21,117 nucleotides of DNA, from assembly GCA_008931825.1 (NCBI GenBank), contig QXVZ01011810.1, positions 1 through 21,117 on the forward strand, given 5' to 3'. A program made the position numbers and the translations under genes. The stretch is from Phallusia fumigata. Lineage: Eukaryota > Chordata > Ascidiacea > Phlebobranchia > Ascidiidae. Positions 1 through 7,874 of the stretch are shown here, piece after piece. Under the pieces are notes generated by a model. The model was given only the letters and a program-made list of their open reading frames with translations, did no database searches and was not told the origin of the DNA. Every line of letters starts with the position of its first letter. The first letter of the stretch is position 1.

Positions 1-373
1 GGAACTGTGCGCTTCACAATTCCAGCTGCGCGGCGCATGCGTACACGGGCAGCGGAATGCGAGGCTGAGAGCGAGAAGGAGCACTGTCGCTCTCTTTGTG
101 CCGACCTTAGCTTGGCGTGCTGGAGGAAGCTGGAGTTTTTGTACTCCGCGTGCGTTGTGCTTAAAACCGCTTACCATTTTATTTTCAAATAAATAGATAA
201 CTCTTACTGTAGCGTATATAAGAAAAAATTTTGATATGTTATTTTAGGATTGTGTTAAGTTTCTGATTAATTTTTTATGCCTGCTTAATTGTTTACTTTT
301 ACACAGCATTAAAACAAAGGTTAAACATTTTCGGAGCAGCACCCCCACTAATTTGAGTTACGAGCCGCCACTG
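1..373. mobile_element. hAT-type DNA transposon, one end (partial)
   Basis: Read on the minus strand, the segment starts at 373 with CAGTGGCGGCTCGTAAC followed by a G-run and GTGCTG. This is the typical terminal inverted repeat of many animal hAT elements. Inward lie AT-rich subterminal DNA and then a GC-rich part (about 20-130) with several GCGC/ATGCG steps. The other end, any transposase and the 8-bp target duplication are outside the window or cannot be tested. The element would sit in a RIC1 intron. The short plus-strand ORF at 7-192 has no recognisable transposase motif, so this copy looks non-autonomous or is cut by the window edge. Confidence 0.7.
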
Positions 374-836
374 AAAAACATGTTGCCGTATATGCGCCCG
401 TTGTAAAGTTCTTAAAACTAAAAAAAGTTAGTGAATTAGGCGATGGGTCAACCGGTTCCAAAACTTCGGTAAACAACTTTAGCTACCCATCTACAATGTG
501 TGGAAATTTTAAGTAACTTAAACGACTTTTTCTCGGCCGGAAGGTGGGGGCAAATCGAAATTGGACAGAAAAAAGGAGGAGAGCACCTACTGGAGTTTGT
601 TTACACGTTTTGGTCAAGAAAGAGTCGTCTGAATTTGACTCTCGTATATGGCTCGAAGCTATAAACAAACTGGGATTAAACGAAACACACAATTATATTT
701 TTAGCCCATTTTGGAAAGGTCCAAGCGTTAGGGGATTTCACTACATCAGTATTAAACTAAACTCGGCAACACATACATACATTCGTCTATCAACACTCCA
801 GGAATTTCTCCAAATTGAACACCACATTGTCGTTAC
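374..836. other. RIC1 intron after exon 14 (continues left)
   Basis: The intron begins with donor GTAACG (minus strand, plus positions 836-831). I looked on the minus strand for the next RIC1 exon, expected to resemble the human stretch after LNLAG, and found no convincing match before the transposon. The next exon is therefore taken to lie left of the window. CpG density is fairly high for an intron. No other gene is supported here. Confidence 0.6.
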
Positions 837-1027
837 CTGCAACGTTGATAATAAGGACTTCGGTTTCTCTCTGTGGCCGGCAGAAGGAAGTTGACGACGA
901 AGATCGTCGCACCGCGCTCTCCATATGCAAGGCAGTCAGTGTCACTGATGCTACAAGGGTCGGGTATGGGACGTACCGCGCCATCGACACCTCTTGCAGG
1001 AAACGAACAGACGCATGCGAACGAGGG
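837..1027 (-). CDS. RIC1: RIC1 exon 14
   Basis: Residues 730-793. FLQEVSMARYVPYPTLVASV matches human [20 protein letters not shown], and VLIINVAG matches IMLNLAG. The acceptor TTCTGCAG is supported by phase (AA from exon 13 plus C). The exon is CpG-rich: 18 in 191 bases by my count. Confidence 0.9.
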
Positions 1028-4000
1028 CTGCAGAACGATAGAGTTTGATTCAAACGGTATCAACCTATGGTGGTTTTTCTTTATTGGGCATATGAGATAC
1101 AGCAGGGGTTGGCAACATCTGGAGGTGATTGTTGATAGCACTTGATTTACGAGTTAACATTCCTACACATTTTTGAGCCAAGTTGGGCGATCTCTTAGAC
1201 TTTTTATCACAAGTGCAAGGGGAACCGCAGCAACAAGTTTACTAAACGTAAAAACATAAAGTACCGTCATCAACAAAGTACGCGAAGTCATACCGCATTT
1301 TGACATAATGTTCAAGCTGGCACACTTTTAAAAGATTGCCCACCCCTAGTATTGAGCGCAATAGTTTGTGGGTTTAACATGCTTCGAGTGGCTGTGGTGT
1401 TTAGTTTAAAAAAAATAAATCGCAGGCGATTTAGGGCCTGATAAATTACCCTACAGACAGAAAAGTATTCATTAGAAAATCCCAAAGGATGGCATTTTTA
1501 GGAATATTTTACTTACTTTTTGTTGTCGTGGGAAAGGACGAAGACACATATTCGGCAATCGTAAGTAAAGAGAATAAGAAGGTTCTGGAAAATGTTGACC
1601 AACAAGATCTGAAACCAAACATTCAAAATTCTTCAGTTGGAAGTACCAAGCTAGCCAATACTTGTGTGTAAAACATTTTCTACATTTCAACAAACGCTGT
1701 TGTCATCATCAGCAACAGCGTTAAGTACCGCCATGTATCTTCTTATTAAGACTATTTAAAACTGTGAATTGTGTACCTAAATCTATCAAGTTTTGACCCG
1801 TAAAACCTATGAGACTGCAGCTCTGCTTATAATTCAGCTACAGAATCAACTGTAGATATCAAATTAGGTAGATTTAGTTCTTGCCTTCGCAGTGTTTTAT
1901 CACAAGCAATAGATTTAGGACAATAAACAAAACACCGGCAAAAATACTTTGGTGGCTGAATTTTACTTTTCGGTGACGTTTCTAAACATGGAAGAGTGTC
2001 TACTTACAGACTTACACCCGATTTCAACTAAACAAAGCAATCTGCATTTGGATCTAAAACCCACGGTGAGCCACTAACCTGTGATCGAACTTTCCTAATG
2101 CATGCAAATGCATTGTCGAGGTTGGTGAGTCTTGGGTAAACTCGAATTTCATCTTGATTTTCGGATAAGTTGAAACACGCGACCACCACGTAATCCTGCC
2201 ACCAGGTCAGTCCACCTGTCGATCAAAACACAACAACATGTGCTTATTGAGGAAGTTGTTGGAGGCCAATTGATAAGAGTGAAGACTGAACCCTGATAAA
2301 CTTTTGTTTGTGGGTTTTTGTGTTGGGAGTATGTCTGCAGTTTTGTGTAAATCGAGATCTTCTAATTCGAACAACAACTAAAACAATCGACAAGCATTGG
2401 GAAAAGACCTTTGCTTTTTTGTTGATATTTATGAAGAAAACTTAGACAAAAAACTGCAAGATTACAAAGAATAAACTTTTACACATATACATGTACGACC
2501 ATTTGCTTAAAACGAAACTTATTATACGAAAACCAACAATTTGGTGACTTGTGCATTTGAGGTGTACCTGTTACAACCATATCTTTTTCTTGCATGATGT
2601 TTCCAAACACTTTCCACTTTCTAGAGGTAACTGTATAGTGAGCTAAGCCAAAATTTCCAGCTATTGCAAGGAAGCAACCAGTTTCATCAACGGCAGCAAA
2701 CTTGAAAAAAGGACAACTTTAATAAAAATTTTGAAAATTCTGCCATCTTCTTTAATAACTATAAAATACTTATTAAGTACAACATCAAAATCTAAACCTT
2801 TAATCAAAACAATTGCTGTGATGTATAATCATGTCAATGGATTTTATTCAAATTAGAAACTGACAATGCTAATATAGGCAAAGAACACATATTCTGTGTA
2901 CCACTGATTCTTTGTGCACTAGAGACTGTTTCACCTAAATATTGGGCAATTCAGTTATTGGTATAGTGATCATTGGTACCCAGCTGTTATGATGGTTAGA
3001 TATTGTCAACTCGTAACACTGTCAGATATGTAAATGTAACTTACTCTGATTGGCCAGTTGCTGGGTAGGTAGTTAAGTGGGAATTGTATAATTGTCCACT
3101 GCTTGTTAGCAACAGCTGAACCGAGACTACCATTGGTTTCAGATGCCCCGTCAGTGGTCGTCTCATTTGGGTTGGTTAAGTTTTCAACACTGGGCTGGGG
3201 GTTAAGTGTGCTGTTTATGAAGTGTTCATTGCTTGCAGGGACAGACCTAAAAATAAAAAAACATTGGTAAAAAAGTCCAATATTTATATTTGTAAATTCT
3301 GTCTCAAAACTGTTTTTAATGGAGCAAATATCAGAATATTATGTTTGTAATTTTTTTCTATCTCGTCATAATTTTGTATGTTTAGTTCTGAAATCAATGC
3401 TAAAGCAGTTATACTGTTCAGTGATTATGTTTGTCTTTTATGCTTTATGTGCAGTAGGGCACAGGGTAACCATTTCTAACTTGCCGAAAAAGACAGAAAA
3501 GTGATTGCATAAGAGTAAGTAAAGTGTGGAACTAAACTTCCAAGCATGTGACAAACTCTATCACAAAAACTAAACAGAAATGTACAGAAACTAAATATAT
3601 TTTTGGTTTAGGTTTTAAAAAGAATCATTTTTGGGGAATTAGTCTTTTGGATGCCACTTACTTTCTTCTTGGTGAGCCATGTTTGGGTGATTCATGTTTA
3701 TTTGCTTTCGGGGAACTTGGAATGTCTGAGTATGTTGGGAAGGTGTTGGAGTCACGTCGTGCAAAATGTGATTTATCTGATGTGTCGGGATTAATAAAGG
3801 AGTAGGTTTGGGCCCTTTCTCCAATACTGAGGTATATTTTGTCTTCGCTATGCATCAGCACATGGCAATGGTTGCTCTGTGTAGGGAGAAAGTACTTTTG
3901 TAACCGACAGCAAACCTTTTTTAACAGGTTTTCAAGTCAAGGAACAAGTGCCACATAAACCTAGCATAAACTTATCTGCAAAATACTACAAGCATCATGC

Positions 4001-7000
4001 GATGGGGACTACTAACACAGATGCAGTAATAACAGTTCTTTGAAATTTAAGATCATGGTTGGAACAAATATGGATTTCCAGTTATGCAATGAATTTCCTT
4101 CTATATTCTGTGGACAATATGCACAAAACTAACTCTATTACATAATCTGTAGTATTTTGGCTTTGAGCTAGTCAAATCAAAATTAGACTAAATGAGATAC
4201 AGTGTGAAGAAAAGTAGCAGGTGATAACTTTTAAAAAGTGGATTAGTTCAGTTGTTTATTAAAGTTTAATTGTCTAAATTAATATACCTGAATATGCAAT
4301 CTAAAAAGGTACGTTTTCTTGTACATTTACAACTTCTGTAAAGCCACAGGTTGTTTTGTTGTATATTAGTTCAAAACTAATATAGCATATGGACTGCAGA
4401 ATTACTTTTAAACTTACCATGCATGGATTCATAGCAAGGGCACTTTTGGCAAATTGTATTTGAAGAAGTTGCCCAACTTCAATGTTTATTTTGGTTGCAG
4501 GACCACCAACACCATTTCCATTTTCGGTTACCAGCTTCCTCCTTGCTTTCTTGTGATTGTGCCTGACTTTGTCCTGCGCATGGGATTTTGGATCAAGGGA
4601 TTTTTGTGGCTTGTCCTCAGGCGTGCCTTCACGGTTGACTAAATTGGAAATGCTGTGCGAACTGCTGGTGGCATTGTTGCTACCAATCAACCAGAGAGTG
4701 TAGCCTTCCACTCCCCAACACTGGAGGGAACAAGAATGGAAGGGTTAAGAGCAAAAACATGTTTCCCATACCGCTGAGCTTTTAGTGGACCAGTCCTTTC
4801 TGGGAAAAAGGACCACTGAATGTACAGATTGTGCATAGCAGCTACTACCAAAACTGGTCAAAATTTTTTTAACCAGGTGGGTTTAATGTGAATCACCCTC
4901 AAAAATGGTAAAATATTACAATGCTTTATCACTAATTATATATGAAACCATTCATCTTCACAAAAATCTCCAAATAAAACTTTTTAGGGTCGATTTTAGA
5001 GTTTTATTTTTTTGTGTTGTGTTATCTCAGCAAAATATTTTTTTACAAAAATGATGCTTTACATTTAATCTATTTCATGGCTTGATATGTTGCTAGAAAA
5101 TTTGCAGCACAATTGTACTAATGACAACATTAGTGATTATTTTGCAACAAATATATTTACTACGTCCACTTTGCCCGGCAAATTTTTAATCAAGCTGTGA
5201 TTCGAACAGATATCTTGGGTTTCATTTTAAACCCGTAAAGCTGCAACATACCATTGATCTGAATACACCTTGTATGTTGAGCGAACCATCGGAGGCATGA
5301 GATCTGTCAGAAGCAAGCGTACAGAAAAGGCATGACCCAAATACACTCCACACTGATACACCACCATGTAACCATGACAGTGCCAATGCGCTCCCATCTG
5401 GTGACCATTCCATTTTCAAAACTGCACCTAAATACATTTAAACTTTGACGTGTATTGCATTTTTTGTATTGTATTTTTTCACATGTTGTTGTTTGTAACA
5501 TTAAAATAAATCAGTAAAAATATTTCCATAGCGGCCAAAAAATCTTTACCATAAAATTGTTAAAAGTTAAAAAAGAATCTTAAAATGTACACAGCCACTT
5601 GGGCATTTAATAAATTACTGGTACATTTTAAAGTGCAACGGCAATAGCAACAGCCCAACATGGAGCATTTCAATAACATTGACCACTTCAGTTGGTTGAG
5701 TTTGCTTTGGTGGCACTTGTAGCAGTCATTGAGCCCAACCTCCACTTACCATCACTTGACATACTGCTTTTACTATCACGCTAATAGCACCAATAATAGA
5801 TGACCAAAGAGCAGAGGTATTGCAAAAAAACACTAAAGTAGTGCTATATTCATTTTTCATGTCAAGTGTTAGGCTACTATGCCTATGTTTCCACTTGTTC
5901 TGACAGCACTTACCGACAGATTTGCAAATATTTGGATACTGTGTTGGTGACAATGAGATGGTGTGCGACAATGTCAGACTTCCAGTCACATCATCGATTG
6001 CATACACACAACAGTCACCACTGTAACAAATCAACATATGTACACAATTCTTGGTTTTTAATCTTGGTCTTTTAAAGTCTCAATTAAAAAGATACAAGCC
6101 ATGACAATAGCGTTTGTCGAAATGTAGAAAATGTTTTGGCCTTTATCTTTTTACTGTTATCATGTATATTTGAAACGTTACAAACATTGTTACAAAAAAC
6201 TGTGGAAAAAAGACAACAGCAGTCTTGCTGAGGCTTAAGGCTGTTCAAAAGTCACTTAACAAAGGCAGAAATTTATTTTAAAAAAAAGGTTTAACTAAAC
6301 CAACAACCCACATGCTTGTCCCAAAGGCAAGTAGCCTGTATTTGTTGTTAACGGCAACACAGGTTGCATTAACCATCCCAGGAGCCCAGATACCACGGGT
6401 TTTCCAGCCACCTTCCTTTGCATCATCTTCATCGTCCGTGTTATCACTGCTCGATTGCGTCATGGTAACAAGGGCGGCCCTGCCATCACTTAGCACCAGT
6501 GCAAAGCCCTCCAGGAATGGACTGTACACAGCTTGTATAGGACAGACATTTCTTTCTCTAATGAGAGTGCCTAAAACAATGCACTTTTATATTGTGTGCT
6601 AGTTTTAAGAGATCTTTTCTGTTTAAGATTTTGCTGCTTACCAGACAAGTGCATATCCATTGAAAAGGGAATGTCACACAAGGCCACTGATTTTCGTTGA
6701 TCTGATGCATTTGACCAAGACAGAATTTCAAGCCGTCCATCCATCAAAGCAACTAACAGTTCATCTTGTACACATGACAAACTGCAGCCAAACATTTTTT
6801 TAACATCTTAATTACTTATGCAAAAAACAGTCTTAAAAATTGATTTAAAATGTGAAGTTACACATACAAGAATGGTTTTACAGTATGAAACAAAATTAGT
6901 TAATTATAATGCTAACAAACTTAAAATGATTTAAAATATATCACATAGTTTACAAATACATGTAACCTGTGTGATGAAAAATGTACTTTTCCTGCTAGAA

Positions 7001-7762
7001 GTACAAAATGACACCAAATCCATTTTATACCACACCTTGTGACAGGAACTTTGTAGTTGACATTTGATTTCAGTGTCAACCTGAGTGCAGGAACAACCTC
7101 ATTTGAGTCACCTTGGTTGGTTTTTGTCTGCTGGTATTCATAAAGGTTCAGCCCTTTATCACCTTTCACATCTTGCTCCAACTGATACAAAAGCAGATAG
7201 CCTTCAGTGGTCTGCGAAAAGGCATGATTTGCAAGTTTAAAGCATGAATAAAAGAAAACTGTTACTGACATCGTACAAGACAGTTTAGATTACTTCCATT
7301 TCTTTTTTTAAATGTTAAACCTTTGGCTCATAATATATGGTAGACATACAGAATATAGCAAAGACTAGAATTAAGCAAGACTAACTTACTGTAACTGCAA
7401 GCATACTGCTGTCCTGTCTCCATTCTGCCATTTCATTTGTCCCAACTGATGCAACAGATGCATGACATCTTTGGTAACAAACAATCTCCACACAAGGCTA
7501 CGAAAAATACAGTAATGCTATTACTTGGTTGGTCAGTTATGCTTACATTTAAAAAAATATTTTAAACCTTATACCATTCTCGTTTCAATACTTATGTACA
7601 TGTTGCTGAAAGTCAACTTACCCTGCAATGCCAGATGCTCACAGTAGTTTCTGTCAGCACAGCAAACAGCATTCTGTATCGGTTGCATATCACACATTTT
7701 AGGCAGGATTTTTTCCCTTGCCCCACCGACAAGTATTTTGGCCACCCAATTGGAAAATACAT
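837..7762 (-). CDS. RIC1: RIC1, Rab6 GEF complex subunit (5' 14 exons, C-terminus outside window)
   Basis: RIC1 pairs with RGP1 to form the guanine-nucleotide exchange factor for Rab6 at the Golgi, needed for retrograde endosome-to-Golgi traffic. The N-terminus MYFPIGWPK matches the conserved RIC1 start (MYFLSGWPK in human). Exons (minus strand): 7762-7622, 7497-7390, 7211-7036, 6781-6642, 6570-6312, 6020-5914, 5427-5252, 4720-4418, 3876-3662, 3246-3045, 2700-2568, 2215-2079, 1608-1517, 1027-837. They sum to 2380 nt (about 793 residues). All phases join and all introns are GT-AG. Landmarks are AEWRQDSSML, CVAVNNKYRLLAFG, MEWSPDGSAL, EGYTLWLIG, SNWPIR, HYTVTSRKWKVFG, LDNAFA and LQEVSMARYVPYP, all collinear with vertebrate RIC1. 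Residues 1-450 are the WD40 propeller region. Most of the C-terminal RIC1 domain is beyond the left edge. Confidence 0.95.
1103..1348. mobile_element. Possible hAT-like MITE in a RIC1 intron
   Basis: CAGGGGTTGGCAAC at 1103 and GATTGCCCACCCCTA ending at 1348 form imperfect terminal inverted repeats of the CAGGGGTNGGCAA type, known from hAT elements. The 246-bp size and lack of any ORF suit a non-autonomous element. The flanking 8-mers (agatacag and gtattgag) agree at only 4 positions, so a target-site duplication is not convincing. Confidence 0.45.
1517..1608 (-). CDS. RIC1: RIC1 exon 13
   Basis: Residues 700-730. ILLVNIFQNLLILFTYDCRI aligns with human [20 protein letters not shown]. The exon was found by translating the minus strand between exons 12 and 14. 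The acceptor TTGGTTTCAG and donor GTAAGT give phases that fit both neighbours. Confidence 0.85.
1693..1722. repeat. Perfect 10-bp inverted repeat (hairpin)
   Basis: AACGCTGTTG (1693-1702) and CAACAGCGTT (1713-1722) are exact reverse complements around a 10-base loop, in the intron between RIC1 exons 12 and 13. I see no longer inverted repeat around it, so a transposon end is not shown. Confidence 0.7.
2079..2215 (-). CDS. RIC1: RIC1 exon 12
   Basis: Residues 654-699. GGLTWWQDYVVVACFNLSEN and LTNLDNAFA match human [20 protein letters not shown] and TSNLDNAFA. The donor is GTTAGT, phase 0. CpG density is clearly higher here than in exons 1-11. Confidence 0.92.
2568..2700 (-). CDS. RIC1: RIC1 exon 11
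   Basis: Residues 610-654. LAIAGNFGLAHYTV and SRKWKVFGNIMQEKDMVVTG match human IAVVGKFGFAHYSL and [20 protein letters not shown]. The donor is GTACAC, phase 1. This is the last CpG-poor exon of the gene (one CpG in 133 bases by eye). Confidence 0.92.
3045..3246 (-). CDS. RIC1: RIC1 exon 10
   Basis: Residues 542-609. A low-complexity Asn/Thr/Ser linker leads into QWTIIQFPLNYLPSNWPIR, the counterpart of human HWHVVQISSTYLESNWPIR. The donor is GTAAGT, phase 0. Confidence 0.9.
3662..3876 (-). CDS. RIC1: RIC1 exon 9
   Basis: Residues 471-542. VLMHSEDKIYLSIGE matches human VLLQGEDRLYLNCGE. After it comes a Ser/Pro/His-rich variable linker. The acceptor follows CTACACAG and the donor is GTAAGT, phase 2. 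Confidence 0.9.
4418..4720 (-). CDS. RIC1: RIC1 exon 8 with long linker insertion
   Basis: Residues 370-470. It opens CWGVEGYTLWLIG and closes with LLQIQFAKSALAMNPCM (human SILLFQFIKSVLTVNPCM). Between them about 70 residues replace roughly 25 in human RIC1. They are hydrophilic and include the basic run HNHKKARRK. The donor is GTAAGT, phase 0. Confidence 0.92.
5252..5427 (-). CDS. RIC1: RIC1 exon 7
   Basis: Residues 311-369. MEWSPDGSALALSW and VSVWSVFGSCLFCTL match human MRWSPDNSVVIVTW and LSLWSVFGAQLICTL. The donor GTATGT after ATG is preferred over an upstream GTGTAT. It keeps FRSM-CWGVEGY, the equivalent of human NSMSWGAEGY, and phase 0 into exon 8. Confidence 0.92.
5914..6020 (-). CDS. 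RIC1: RIC1 exon 6
   Basis: Residues 275-311. GDCCVYAIDDVTGSLTLSH is followed by TQYPNI, matching human VQVYTIDNSTGAMLLSH and KQYPDI. The donor is GTAAGT and the exon ends in phase 1. Confidence 0.92.
6312..6570 (-). CDS. RIC1: RIC1 exon 5
   Basis: Residues 189-275. It holds the strongly conserved block NATCVAVNNKYRLLAFG. Before it lies an acidic insert (about DNTDDEDDAKEGG) absent from human RIC1. The 3' end was chosen at donor GTGGGT because this joins in frame to exon 6 (FGTSIGDCCVY against human FGCVSGSVQVY). A nearby GC dinucleotide would break the frame. Confidence 0.88.
6642..6781 (-). CDS. RIC1: RIC1 exon 4
   Basis: Residues 142-189. ELLVALMDGRLEILSW matches human DLLVATSDGLLHLIHW, and VALCDIPFSMD matches INLCTVPFSVD. 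The acceptor is GCTGCAG, the donor GTAAGC, and the exon ends in phase 1. Confidence 0.92.
7036..7211 (-). CDS. RIC1: RIC1 exon 3
   Basis: Residues 84-142. TTEGYLLLYQL corresponds to human TANGYILFFHI, and VPALRLTLKS to CAPALNLEMRK. The exon ends in phase 2 (AG before donor GTGTGG). I count no CpG in its 176 bases. Confidence 0.9.
7390..7497 (-). CDS. RIC1: RIC1 exon 2
   Basis: Residues 48-83. It contains MAEWRQDSSMLAV, matching human QAEWRPDSTMIAV in the first propeller repeats. The acceptor is GTAG, the donor GTAAGT, and both ends are phase 0. Confidence 0.9.
7622..7762 (-). CDS. RIC1: RIC1 exon 1 (coding part)
   Basis: This exon codes for residues 1-47, starting MYFPIGWPK and ending FAVLTETTVSIWHCR. 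It aligns with human MYFLSGWPK and FFAVLAAARLSIWYSR, which fixes the start codon at 7762. The donor is GTAAGT and the exon ends in phase 0. Confidence 0.93.
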
Positions 7763-7874
7763 GGTCACTTACAAAGGTTTTGCAACATGGCAATATCAGA
7801 GTAAAGGTGCAAAACTCTGTCCAGCTTGGATGCAGTGCATGTTCCACCTTACATATGCACTGCTTTAAAACAAC
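7763..7874 (-). promoter_or_regulatory. RIC1 5' leader with three upstream ORFs
   Basis: A strong acceptor (pyrimidine-rich tract ending TATATTTCAG, minus strand) precedes 7874, so the leader next to the start codon is probably spliced to an upstream exon or leader. Within 112 nt there are three upstream ATGs: a start-stop ATG-TAA at 7854-7849, a 14-codon ORF at 7840-7796, and a 7-codon ORF at 7788-7765 that ends 2 nt before the RIC1 ATG. Such a leader would be expected to lower or condition translation of RIC1. Confidence 0.6.

Noticed and set aside
483..692. Minus-strand frame considered as the next RIC1 exon
   Set aside because: LFSVQFRFAPT and the alternative frame PFFCPISICP resemble the expected LPFCPPVVLA only superficially. 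No good splice borders were found and the following residues do not match.
544..894. 116-codon plus-strand open frame
   Set aside because: It begins at GTG, its right end is antisense to RIC1 exon 14, and it shows no recognisable motif. Probably chance openness in a CpG-richer region.
3548..3805. 85-codon plus-strand open frame
   Set aside because: It is antisense to RIC1 exon 9, which has clear homology.
5252..5269. Earlier donor (GTGTAT at 5268) for RIC1 exon 7
   Set aside because: It leaves phase 1, which does not fit exon 8, and it removes the conserved SM before CWGVEGY.
6300..6320. GC-AG intron at the end of RIC1 exon 5
   Set aside because: It would shift the frame into exon 6. The GTGGGT donor just downstream is in phase and preserves alignment length.
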